Shown here one piece after another: positions 1 to 10,900 of a stretch of 30,633 nucleotides of DNA. The notes under the pieces are model-generated. The model made no database searches. It was given only the letters and a program-made list of their open reading frames with translations, and was not told the origin of the DNA. Each line of letters begins with the position of its first letter. Within the stretch, counting starts at the first letter, position 1. The translations under genes were made by a program, and so were the position numbers. The stretch spans positions 1 to 30,633 of the forward strand of contig JAITCS010000112.1 in NCBI GenBank assembly GCA_031282935.1. Reading direction: 5' to 3'. The DNA is from Cellulomonadaceae bacterium. Lineage in GTDB: Bacteria > Actinomycetota > Actinomycetes > Actinomycetales > Cellulomonadaceae.

Positions 1-754
1 ACAACAAAATCCCCAAACCCGCTAACCCGGTGGGGTGGAATTGCACAAACTCCATGTCCTCCAACGGAATCCCTTTGCGCAAGGCCAAAGCCATGCCGTC
101 ACCCGTCAAACAATGCGCATTCGAGGTGGTGCGATAAAGGCGTCCCGCCCCGCCGGTGGCCAAAATAACGGCTGAGGCGGCAAATAAATGTACTTCCCCG
201 GTGGCCAATTCATACGCCACCACCCCGCGCACCGCGCCAGCTTCAATGACAATGTCTAGCGCGTAAAACTCGTTGTAAAACTCGATATTATTCTTGACAC
301 AATTCTGGTACAAGGTCTGTAATATCTGGTGCCCTGTCCTGTCGGCCGAATAACACGCCCTCGGCACTGGCGCCGCGCCGTGCTCGCGGGTGTGGCCGCC
401 GAATTTCCGCTGGTCTATGCGGCCATCGGGGGTGCGGTTGAACGGCAGGCCCATGCGCTCCAGTTCAATCACCGCACGCGGCGCCTCCGCCGTCAAAACC
501 TGCGCGGCGTCCTGGTCAACCAGGTAATCGCCGCCCTTGATGGTGTCGAAGGTGTGCCACTCCACACTGTCCGGCGCCCCGTTGCCCAGCGAGGCCGCGA
601 TCCCGCCCTGCGCGGCGCCAGTGTGTGAGCGGGTGGGGTACAGCTTGGTGAGCACAGCCACCTTGAGCGAGGCGTCGGACGAGGCGGCCAGGGCAGCACG
701 CATTCCGGCTCCCCCACCGCCGATCACCAAAACGTCATAAACATGAGAAATCAT
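1..754 (-). CDS. sdhA: Succinate dehydrogenase flavoprotein subunit, C-terminus cut by the window edge
   Basis: This is the catalytic FAD subunit of complex II, which oxidises succinate to fumarate on the cytoplasmic face of the membrane. About 251 N-terminal residues are present and the frame is open at base 1. The product begins MISHVYDVLVIGGGGAG, a Rossmann dinucleotide-binding loop. It is followed by RSHTGAAQGGIAASLGN, whose His matches the covalent FAD attachment site of the family, and then by GGDYLVDQDAAQVL and the FHPTG segment of the active-site region. The ATG at 754 has an AGGG ribosome site just upstream and lies 10 bp after the sdhD stop, so it belongs to one operon with sdhC and sdhD. 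The iron-sulphur subunit sdhB would be expected further left, outside the window. A fumarate reductase is the alternative reading, but the two separate membrane anchors favour succinate dehydrogenase. Confidence 0.95.
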   Translation of the reverse strand, partial: MISHVYDVLVIGGGGAGMRAALAASSDASLKVAVLTKLYPTRSHTGAAQGGIAASLGNGAPDSVEWHTFDTIKGGDYLVDQDAAQVLTAEAPRAVIELERMGLPFNRTPDGRIDQRKFGGHTREHGAAPVPRACYSADRTGHQILQTLYQNCVKNNIEFYNEFYALDIVIEAGAVRGVVAYELATGEVHLFAASAVILATGGAGRLYRTTSNAHCLTGDGMALALRKGIPLEDMEFVQFHPTGLAGLGILL

Positions 755-764
755 TTGGCCACCC

Positions 765-1274
765 TTACGAGAAACAGAAATCCGGCAATAAATACGCGGG
801 CGCGGCGGGCGGGCACGGGTCAAGGGTGAACAACACTAAACCACCTAATAGCAGTAACGCGGCGGCGAGGGCATACAGCGCGAATAGCAAAATACGAGAA
901 ACACTGGAATTGCGAACGTAATCTTGGATAACCGATCTGACCCCATTTGCGCCGTGCGTGACCGTTAACACTAGCAGCAAGAAAGTGGCTATTTGGGAGA
1001 ACGGGGAAGCCCATTTGCCTGCCACGAACGCGAAATTTATTTGCCGCACCCCGGCCCCCATCAGCACGTTGGTGATGAGGTGGAAGGCCACCAAGGCAAT
1101 CAGGAACGCCCCGGAAACGCGCATGAACTCCCAGCCCACTGATTCGCGGCTGGGGCGCAGGCGGCGGGTTTTGCGGGCGGTTCGTTTCGTTACGGTTTCG
1201 CTTGCGTCGGATGCAACTGCGTCGGATATTACTGCGGCGCCGCTTGGCTGCCCTTGATTTATGGTAGTGGTCAT
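765..1274 (-). CDS. sdhD: Succinate dehydrogenase membrane anchor subunit SdhD
   Basis: This 169-residue protein is the second membrane anchor of complex II, which with SdhC holds haem and quinone. Residues 1-45 form a polar, basic N-terminal tail. Three membrane segments follow, at about 51-75, 90-112 and 127-150. H65 in the first and H107 in the motif THGANGVRSVIQDY are the candidate haem or quinone ligands; D118-Y119 corresponds to the conserved quinone-site pair of the family. Its ATG overlaps the sdhC stop by 4 bp (ATGA), so translation is coupled. The 45-residue tail is longer than usual for SdhD, and the C-terminal tail is rich in Pro and Cys. The role follows from the gene order and the membrane topology more than from strong sequence motifs. 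Confidence 0.9.
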   Translation of the reverse strand: MTTTINQGQPSGAAVISDAVASDASETVTKRTARKTRRLRPSRESVGWEFMRVSGAFLIALVAFHLITNVLMGAGVRQINFAFVAGKWASPFSQIATFLLLVLTVTHGANGVRSVIQDYVRNSSVSRILLFALYALAAALLLLGGLVLFTLDPCPPAAPAYLLPDFCFS

Positions 1275-1795
1275 AACAGGGCGCCTTGATGGAAGAGCGT
1301 ATTACCTAAATGAATAAAGGCGAATACGCTCATCAGGATTACAAACACCCCGATAAGGATATATAACATGTGCTGCTGGAACTCGGCGCCTCGGCTCCAA
1401 TAGTCAATCAGAATAATTCTGACCCCATTTAGCGCGTGGAAAGTCACCGCCGCGACTAACACCAACTCGCCGAGGGCCATAATGGGGGCGTGATACATTC
1501 CGATGATTTGGTTGTAGGCCGCTGGGCTGATCCGAATCACTGCCGTATCCAGAATGTGGACGAACAGGAACAAGAATATCGCCACCCCGGAAATGCGGTG
1601 CGCCACCCACACCCATTGCCCCACTGCGCCCCGGTACAGGGAGCCGCGCTTGAGCCCTCGACCCTGCGTAAAGCGCGCTGCCTGCGCAGCCGGAAAGTCC
1701 AGCGCAGGCCCTTGCGGTAAGCGCCGCCGGTCGCGGAATTGCGGTACACCAATCACGGCTCTATCCGACCACAATTCCGCGTCCGAGAGGCTCAA
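1271..1795 (-). CDS. sdhC: Succinate dehydrogenase cytochrome b subunit SdhC
   Basis: This is the cytochrome b556-type anchor of complex II. The family core runs from about residue 49: LYRGAVGQWVWVAHRISG, whose H66-R67-x-S69 is the quinone-site signature, then a membrane helix ending in FVHILD (H80), then FHALNGVR with the likely haem ligand H120. Three membrane segments lie at about 63-85, 105-128 and 143-164. The listed start is a TTG at 1795 with no clear ribosome site, and the first 45 residues are longer than in usual actinobacterial SdhC. A GTG at 1756 or another internal start may be the real one. The gene begins only 24 bp after the stop of the giant surface protein gene, and no hairpin with a T-run separates them. 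Confidence 0.9.
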   Translation of the reverse strand: MSLSDAELWSDRAVIGVPQFRDRRRLPQGPALDFPAAQAARFTQGRGLKRGSLYRGAVGQWVWVAHRISGVAIFLFLFVHILDTAVIRISPAAYNQIIGMYHAPIMALGELVLVAAVTFHALNGVRIILIDYWSRGAEFQQHMLYILIGVFVILMSVFAFIHLGNTLFHQGALL

Positions 1796-1819
1796 GCTGC
1801 GCGGCTCGGCGCGCCACTG

Positions 1820-1924
1820 TCACGCAACACGACGACGATTCCGAGCCACGATGAGCGCGCCCGCCGCGCTGAGCAGCAAACCGAGGGCGGCGTATGCCGG
1901 AGCGGTCGAACCAGTGTGCTCCAG
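1820..1924 (-). other. LPXTG-like cell wall sorting signal (LEHTG)
   Basis: The last 34 residues are LEHTG (5864-5868), a Ser-Thr-Ala-Pro spacer, an Ala/Leu-rich hydrophobic helix and the basic tail ARNRRRVA. This is the layout of a sortase substrate. The second position is Glu, where sortase motifs normally have Pro or Ala, so anchoring is likely but the motif is non-standard. Confidence 0.7.
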
Positions 1925-4900
1925 CGAACCGTCTGTGCTGCTGCCTATGCTCGCTGCGGTTGGCTGCATGGCCAGGTCGGCCACGCCGGTGCCGCAACCG
2001 CGACTTAACGCGGCGCCAGACTTATCCACGTAATCCGTCGGGTTGAAGGTGAGCACGGTGGTGGTCACCGACCCGTCGTCACCAACCAGGTCAACCTCGG
2101 CCTTGACCGGCCCGTAGTTGTCCGCGTTGATGTACCCGATGTAGAAGTCGGCGGTGCCGTCCGCGTTAGCCGTGATGGTCTGCGGGTAAATGCTCAAGCA
2201 GGATTCCCCGCCCGTCATGCCCAAATCCGTGTCGAGCAGCCTGACGTCCAGGCGCACATGCTTGCCAGGTGCGGTGGACAGCGACAACTTGTGTACGTTC
2301 GGAATCGCGGCGAACTCGTCTTGCACTGCCTTGCTCGCCTTGTTCAAGCCGTTTCCAACTCCGTTGCCGGTGTTGGTGGCCTTGCCGCCCTTGCCTGCGC
2401 CGCCGTTCGACTCTGAGAGTTCGGTGCCGGGAACCTTGGTAACGCTCAGGCCGCCGTTCTTGCCGCTGCCTTTGCCTTTACCGTTGCTGGTGCCCTTGCC
2501 GTTTCCTGGCTGGTCGGTTCCGGGCTCGGATACCTCAACCCTGCCGGAGTCAGGATTGCCAACTCCGGGGGTCTGCGAACCGGGCATGCCAGCATTGCCC
2601 TTGCCGGCGCCCTTGCCCTCTGTTGGGGTCGGGGTGGGGCTAGGAGTGGTGCTTGGCGTGGCGGTCGGCGCTGGAGTCACCTGCGGTGCCTGGCTTGCAG
2701 GCGGGAACAGGTTGTTGGCTGGCGGGTTCGGGTTGGTAACCACCGGGCCTGCCGACGGGGTCGGCGTGGTTGGCGTTGGAACCGCGCACACACCGTCCAC
2801 GACCTCCTGACCAGATGGGCACTCGCACACGCCGTTACCAGCGGTCATTTGACCGGGGATCGGGCAGACCGGCATGGTTGGCGCCGGTGTTGTCGGTGCC
2901 GGGGTGGTCGGGATTACCGGCGTCGGTGTGGTCGGGGCCGGAGTGGTCGGGGTGACCGGCGCAGGCGTGGTCGGCGCAGGCGTGGTCGGCGCAGGCGTTG
3001 TCGGGGTCGGCGTTGGGGTAGGAACCGCGCACGAACCGTCCACAACTTCTTGACCTGCCGGGCACACACACCCACCGTTATCATCATCCATCTGACCAGG
3101 AATCGGGCAGACCGGCGCAGGCGTCGTCGGGGTCACGGTCGGAGTTGGGGTCGGAGTCGGCGTCGGAACCGCGCACGCACCGTCCACAACTTCCTGACCA
3201 GCAGGGCACACACACCCACCGTTACCATCATCCATCTGACCACGAATCGGGCAGACCGGCTCAGGCGTCGTCGGGGTCACAGTCGGAGTTGGGGTCGGAG
3301 TCGGTGTCGGCGTCGGTGTCGGCGTCGGAACCGCGCACGCACCATCCACAACCTCTTGACCCGCCGGGCACTCGCACACGCCACTACCATCATCCACTTG
3401 ACCTGGGGTCGGGCAGACGGACGGCTGGCTCGGCAGGTTGATGTTCGTGACCACCGAGGCAGTGTCGTTGTTTGCGTTGTCATCGGCGGTGGCGCTGGTG
3501 ACATTCGCGGTGTTGACGATCTGACTAACGCCCTCAAGCGCCGCTTCTTCAGTGACATCGAAACTCAGGGTCACTACGAAAGCCTGGCCCACGGGCAAAG
3601 CGCCGAGGTCACAGTCAATCGCGGCGTTCGCAAACACATCCGCACCAGTGGTAGCCAGCAACGGAGCGGCAGCCTGAATATCAGCGGTGAACGAGGTGAA
3701 CTGGAAGGTCAGCGCGTTCTCTAGGTTGAACAGACCGCGCGGCCCGTCAGCATAGATCGCCGAGGCTGGCTCTGCCGTGAGTTGCTGCAGGGTTTCGCCA
3801 TACGCTCCGCTGAAGCCAGTGCGTCCGGTTATGTTCGCCTGGAAAGCGGCGTTCTCGAACGAGGTCTCACCCTCGGTCAACTCGGGCTGATACGAAGTTT
3901 CGGAGGCACAGTCGCCATCCTCGCCGCACGGCTGCAAGTTGAGCGCAGCCTCTTCGTATTCTGGCATATTGTTGTCAGGCTCTACCACTGCCTGAGTGCC
4001 GCCGAGTGCAGGGTTTTCTGCGCCCGCGCCGGTTTCCTCAGTGGTAGCTACAAGGTCAAGTCCTTCGCTGCCGTCCAGATTCTCGCTCGGATCGGTGGTC
4101 AAAGCAGGGGTTTCACCCGCGCCGTTCAATCCCTCGCCCTCACCAGAGCCAGAACCAACGCCAGAACCAGAACCAACGCCAGAACCTGTATTGCCCTCAA
4201 GAGCAGGTTCGGTAATCTCGGCAACAGCGTTCTCGTCCAACCCGGAAGCGTCACCGGCTTCATCCGGCCCTGCGACGGTCGCCGGAGCCTCAGGTTCCAA
4301 AACCGCAGGTGTCGGACTTGTTTCACGTGAAACATCGTCGCCGGAATCAACCGCGCCCTTGTCCGCAGAATCCAAGCGGCAGCCATCGTCACCAGCCCAA
4401 GAGCCGCCGTCAGCCTCGCACTCGGCAATCAGTTCGTCCTCGCTGGGTTCCTCAATAACGGGCGCTACGAAAGCACGGCTCCGAGGCGCGATAGGCGCAG
4501 CAGCGGGCGCAGCCACTGGAATCGTGCAGACGCCCGCGCCCGCAACCACGCTGCCATCAGGGTTCGTCACGGTGATGGAAGGCGTAACGCCTTGCAATTC
4601 CGCAGGAACGAGATCCGACAGGGCAACACCAGTGGCCGTTGAAGGCCCAGCATTCCCAACCACTAGGGTGTAGGTCAGCGTGGTGGGCACCTGAGTCAGT
4701 TCGGCAACGTCAACGGACTTGGTTACGTTCACGTCAGCCTGGGGCGATAATGCCGTGGTTGCTGCGGCGCTGTTGTTCATGGTTACCGATTCAGGCGTGG
4801 TGGTCGTAGCCGTCGCGGTGGCGTTCAGCGACTCGATGGCGTCTGGGGAAACTGTGCCGGTGACGGAGATGTCCACCGTGGCGCCGACGGGCAGGTCGCC

Positions 4901-7900
4901 GAGGGTGCAAGTGATGGTTTCGACAGGCTCAACCACCGGGGTTGCGCCAGCGGCGTCCACAACACAAGTACCACCAGTTGCCGTAGCCGAAAGCCCGGAC
5001 ACCATACCCGCAGGCACCGCGAAAGTAACCACAGTGCTAGCGGCAGTGGATGGCCCATTGTTTGTGGCGGTGAGCGACCAAGCCACGCTCTGCCCCGGCA
5101 CTGCCGTGGCTGGCGCTGACTCAATTTCAACGGCCACATCGGCGCTCGGCGCAACCGGAACTTGGCTCACGGTGGTTACCGCAGTGGCAGCAATGCTGTT
5201 CGAGGCCCCATCGTTGAGCGTGCTCGAAGCCACGCTCGCGGTGTTGGCGATGGTGTCACCGTCGTAATCGGGCGCTACCGTGCCGGATAGAGTCACCACG
5301 TTGGTCGCTTTCGAGGCCAGGCTCGAAATGTTGCATGTGAAACTATCGCCAGGTTGCGACAACTCGCCCGCCCCCAGCGCTAAGCCGGTGGTGCCGGAAA
5401 CTGCCGTGCAAACCACCCCAGCCGGAGCCGAGAGCGCCACATCTTCCCAGCCAACCGGAATGGTGTCCGTTATCTGGACATCTTTAGCGTCAGACGGGCC
5501 CGTGTTGGTCACGGCGAGCGCTGCGGAGAGCGAATCGCCCACCGTAACCGCACTGGTGCTGAAGGTGTTGGTGAACGCCAGCGCGGCCGAGGTAACCACG
5601 GTCGAATCCCACGGAATGTCGGTGTTGTTGGTCGAATCCGGGTCGGTGGTCGGGCTGGTGGCCGTGGCCTTGCTCGACAGCGCGGAGGAAACATCGGCGT
5701 TCACCGTGCCGTTAATGGTAAGGGTGGCGGTCTGCCCCACTGCCAAACCAGAGACCGTGCAGGTGACGGTTGAACGCTGGGCATCCACAGTGCAGGTGCC
5801 CGAGCCGCCGGTGCCTAAGGAAACGGTAGCGGTGACATTGCTCAAGCCAGGCACCAAGTCAGTAATGGTCACCAAACCGGAATCGGACGGGCCGTTATTG
5901 GTCGCGGTGACAACCCAAGGCTCGGTCGGGCGCTCCCCAGGCGTGACGGTGACAGGCCCGGAGTTGGTCACCACAAGGTCGGCCTGGCGTGCGACAGTCT
6001 GGCAATCCTGGCTCCAATTCGTGGCGCCGGGCACCGCAACGGTGTCTGCGCCGCAGGTGGTGTTGGTGCTCGCGGTGGTGTCCGAGGTATCAGAGCTTAC
6101 CGTGGCCACGTTTTGCACCTGCTGACCTTGCAGGCCGTGGTCAACCGCGACCGGCAAAATGATGGTCGCGGGCGCCCCGACAGGCAACGAAGCGATAATG
6201 CAGGTCACCGTTTGACCGCTGGCCGAGCAACCGGCGGGCAGGCTCGCGGCGGAATCCACGGTCAAACCTGCGGGCAGGGTGTCGGTCACAACTACGTTGG
6301 TGGCAAGCGAGGGCCCGTTGTTGGTCACGGTGAGCGCGTAGGCGTTGCTCTGCCCAGCCACTAACGGCTTGGAGGCATCGGCCAGCGCGGTGAACACTGC
6401 CAAGTCTGCGACCGGTGTGAGTGTGGTCACTGCGGTGGCGGTGTCGTTACTCGCGTCAGAATCCTGATACGGACTCTTGGGCGAGATGGCGATGGTGGCC
6501 GTATTGGTCACCGAGTTCGGTACCGAGGCGGTAACGCCGTCGGGCTGGATCGCACTAGCAAAGGCCACATTCAACGTAATCTCAGCGGAGTCACCAGCCA
6601 TGATGTCCGGCAACGTGCAGGTCACTGTGGTGGTGCCGTCAGGGTTAGCGGCAGCGGCGGTACACGAAACCCCGGACAGCGGCGAATCGAACGAAACCAG
6701 GGTAACTCCAGCAGGCAAAGTGTCCGTGATTACTGGAGCGAGCGCCGGGATGGCGTTGGTGTTCGGGTCGTTCAGGTTCGACGCGGTCAATACATACTGG
6801 TAGGTCTGAGGTTGCGGCTCGAGTTGCCCAGTTTGACTGTTCAGCACCAGGATTGGGTCGCCATTGGAGTCCGTGGCAACCTCGCCAGGGGTGACAGACG
6901 TAGGGCCAGTCATAGTCAGCGCCAAGTCAACGTCACTTGACTGGTTCACGAAGACGTAACCCGTGGTCACGTTGTTCGACGCATCAGGGTCAACGCTGGT
7001 AATGTTGCCGCCCGCGTCAGTGCCGATCAGGCACTGGTTCGCGGTGTTCGGGCACGGCTCTGGGTTGGAGGAATCCTGCCCCTGCGCCTGCACGTTCGCC
7101 GACATCGCGTATTGGCCCGCTGGCGTTCCGGCTGGCACCCACAGCGTGGCATCAATGCTGCCGCTGTACGCCGCGCCCACTGGCCACACCGATCCGGCAC
7201 CTGTCTGGCTGCACGTCATCGAATATTCGGCGGTGGGGTCATATGACAACGTTCCGTAATAGGTGGCGTTGGACGCAGCGGTGCCGTTGGCGTTGGTCCA
7301 GGTACCGCCGCCTGCCGCTACCAGGGTAGAGCCGTCAGGTGAGTTGATCCAGGTGCAGGAAATATCGCCCGAAGGCACGTCAATCGTGATCGGCATGAAG
7401 CCCGGTGGGAAAGTGACCGTGCCTGAAACGTTCTTGGCCTCCGAAGGCCCGTTCGGGTTGCTCACCGTCGCGCTCAGCGCGACCGCCTGGCCGTCGTTAG
7501 CGGACTGCGACACCGGCGAGATTTCGACCATGAGGTCGCTGGTAGCGTTGACGGAAACCGTGGCAGTAGCCGAGTTGTTACCGCAATAGGCAGGACCGGA
7601 AATCACGCCGTAGGTGGGGTAACTAGGCGCCGCCGCGCAGGTGGTGTCCACCGCGTGCGAGCCGACCGTGGCACTGTTCACGGCAGACCCAGCGTTAGCG
7701 AAGCTCTCTCCGATCTCCGCCACGATGTGAATGTTGGCGGTTTGCCCGGCGGGCAAGATGGTGCTTGGGATCAGCTGGCCGAAAGTGGGGCTGGCCGGAT
7801 CGTTGTCTAGGGCGGGCACACCACCCATGCAGGCGATGGCCGTGGCAGCCGCCTCCGGGGTGTTGTACTCGGTGGCCGACGGGTCAGTGGCCGCAGTGGC

Positions 7901-10900
7901 CAACGCCGGGATCGAGATTGGATTGCCATCGGCGGTAGGAGAGATGTTCCACTGGTTCGAGCCGTCGCTGGCGATCTGCGCGGGCGCCTGGCACTGGGCG
8001 TTGGCCGGATCGGTCAAGTCCACGGTGAACCCGGCGGGCAGCAGGTCGGTGATCACCACGTGCTCCAAGCCCGAAGGCCCGGCGTTGGTGACGCTGAGGG
8101 TGAAACCAACCTTGTCGCCAGCGCTCGCCGAAGCGGTGTCGGCGACCTTGGCCAGTTGCAGGTCGGTCTGTTCTACGATGTCCACTGGCACCGAACCCCA
8201 CGCCGTGGCGCGGCCCGACGCCGTACCCAAGCCGCCGAAACCGGCGTCGGAATCCGGGCTGGGCACGTAGTTGGGGTCGAGCGCAGCCGAGTTGGAGGGC
8301 GTGGCGGGCGCCACAGTGCCCGAACCGTTCAGCGTGGTGGACACGGCCATCGCGGTGTTGGGAACCAATTCCGCCCAAGCGTCCCCGCCTGGGTACATGT
8401 CATTGGCGTTCTGGTCAATGGTGCCGCTGATCGTTACGATGGCTGGCTCGCCCATCACAGGCTCCATGTAGCCTGAACTCGCGTCATTAGCGATGTAGCC
8501 GTGCAGGGTGCCCAGGGCACAGGTCACCTGCGAGGTGGTCCAGGTCTGCGAATTAGCGCCCACGTTGCCGCCTGCGGCATCGGTGGTGTAGTTCACGGGC
8601 GCGCCGGTTCCGATAACGCACGTGCCCGCCGAGCTGGTCACCGAAGTCGCGGTGAAGCCAACTGGCAGCGGGTCAACCAGCATCACGTTCGAGGCGTCGG
8701 CGTAATTGCCGTTCCCAGTCTGGTCAACCACGAGCGCAGTCGCGTCAGCAACCGGCACCTCAACCTGAACTTGATAAGTGAAAGTGCCGCCAGCGTTCCA
8801 AGCCGGGTGCGGGCCACCGTTTTGGTCGTCCCGCTTTTCGGTGGTGCCAGGGTTGTCGCCCGCGATGGTGTTCAGCAGCGACTTGGTCACTTGCAGAGCC
8901 GTGAGGGGCTGCCCAATAGTAATGTACGCGGGCGAGGCGTTGTTCGAGGTGTCAGCGTCCGGGGTTGTGCTGGAAACGCGCAGCGTGTCCATGTACTGGC
9001 CAGGCTGATCGTAGCCGGGGATGATAGCGCCGATGGCGAACTCGATTGAGGTGCCCGGCGCAATGGTGCCAGCGTTGATCGGCTCCGTGGCCCCGCCGTT
9101 GAGCGGGGTCGCCGTTGCTGGGTCAATCGCCATGCCGTCAATGGTCGGCGGCAGGTTGCACTGCAACTCTTTCGTGGTGGCGGTGCAATACTGGGTCATG
9201 TCCACCAAGTAAGAACCGGTTGGGTTGCCGCTCGCGTCTTTGGTGACCAGCACAACCGTGGCCAACTCGGCGATAACGTCAACCGTGCGCTGCAAACTGA
9301 AGGACACACCCTGGGCGGTGCTGGGGCCGTTATTGCCAACCGTGATGGTGACAAAGCGGGCCGAACCGGGGCCGTCGTATTCGCCAGAGTACGGGAAGCG
9401 CACACCGTAGCAGGGGTCGCCAGGTGCGGGTGGGGCCGCCAAGGCGGTCGCCGTACAGGCAGGATTGTCCGAGGCACCGACGACGCCGTTCAACTGGTCC
9501 ACCGGGATCCCGTTCGCATCCGGCACGGGCAGCATGGACTTCGTCAGGAAAGCGGTCACATCAGCCTGGGCGGCGAGCGGCGACGAGGTCTGCGCGGAGT
9601 TGTTGGACACGGAAGGATCGTCGGTTTCCGAGGTCACGGCAGCATTGTTGATGATATTGCCGTCGGCGGGGTCGAGGTCAGGGGCGATGTCCACTGTCAA
9701 GTTAATGGTGACGGCATCTCCACCAGACATGCTCGTGGCCAACTCGCACTCGATTACCTGACCAGTGGTAGCGGTCGCAGAGGTCTGCTCAGTACAGACC
9801 GCCCCGGTGGCCGAACCTGCCACATAGGTGACCCCTAGCGGCAAGGTGTCGGTCACGGTTGGGGTTTGCGCCTTGAGGGTTTCCAGGCTGCTACCGGGGC
9901 AGGTGGCCTGGCCGCCAGTTGCTACAGTCCACGGGGTCACCCCGTCAGCCGCCATCGGCGGATTGCCGTCAATGCACGAGGGAATGTCAGTGACCGTCAG
10001 CGCGTAGGTGCCTTGCAGGCCAGCGGTGAGCACCTTGGAGTCCGGGCTAACCAGAGTCTTAGTGAGCGCCAAGTCAACTTGCGGATCACCGCTGAGGGTC
10101 CAAACCGCTTTGTCGTTCAACGAGTTGGTGTCCTTATCGCCCGCGATGGTCGCAGTGTTCACCACTGTGTAGCCGGGATTGGCGTTCTTGTACGAATCTA
10201 GGTTCACGGTGGCCAGCAGGTCAATCTCGATGATCCAGGTGGCTCCCGCCGGGATACCACCAGCGTAGGTGCCGTCAACGTTCTGGGTGGCCGCGCCTAG
10301 TTGGCACACCGTGGAGGCCGAACTGGTCAAGTTGCCGCTGATCGGGGACACGCCATCATCGAGGGTGCCCGCGCTGTTGGGCAGGTTCGGGTAACTCGGG
10401 CAGGCACCGGGCACCACGGTTCCGGTCTGATCCTTCACCGTGATGATCGGGTAGTTGTTGCCATCGGTGTAGGCCGCGAGGTGCGCGGAGTCGGCGGGGT
10501 CGAAGGGCTGCAACAACGCGGTGGGCAGCGCCTCGGTGAGCGGCACGTTCACGGCCGTGGAGGGGCCGGGGTTGGTGACGGTCAGGAAGTATTTGACGGC
10601 CACGGTGCCCGGGGCGTCAATGCCAGGCAGGGCGGTGCGGCTGCCGGACTTGGTGAGCGCCAAATCATACTGGGCGGCCACGTTGACGTCTTGCGAGGCC
10701 ACGCCGTAGTTGTTGCCGGTTTGCGGGTCGGGGGCGTCAGACCAGGCCGAGGCGTTGTTGCTGAGCGGCCCGTTGTAGCTGGGGTTCACCGTGCCCCGGA
10801 TGGTGTAGGTGACCGATGAGCCGACGTAGAGGCTGCCTGCGGTGCAGTCAACGGGGGTGCCAGACGCGGCAACCCAGGCGCCGACGGTGCAGGTGCCAGC

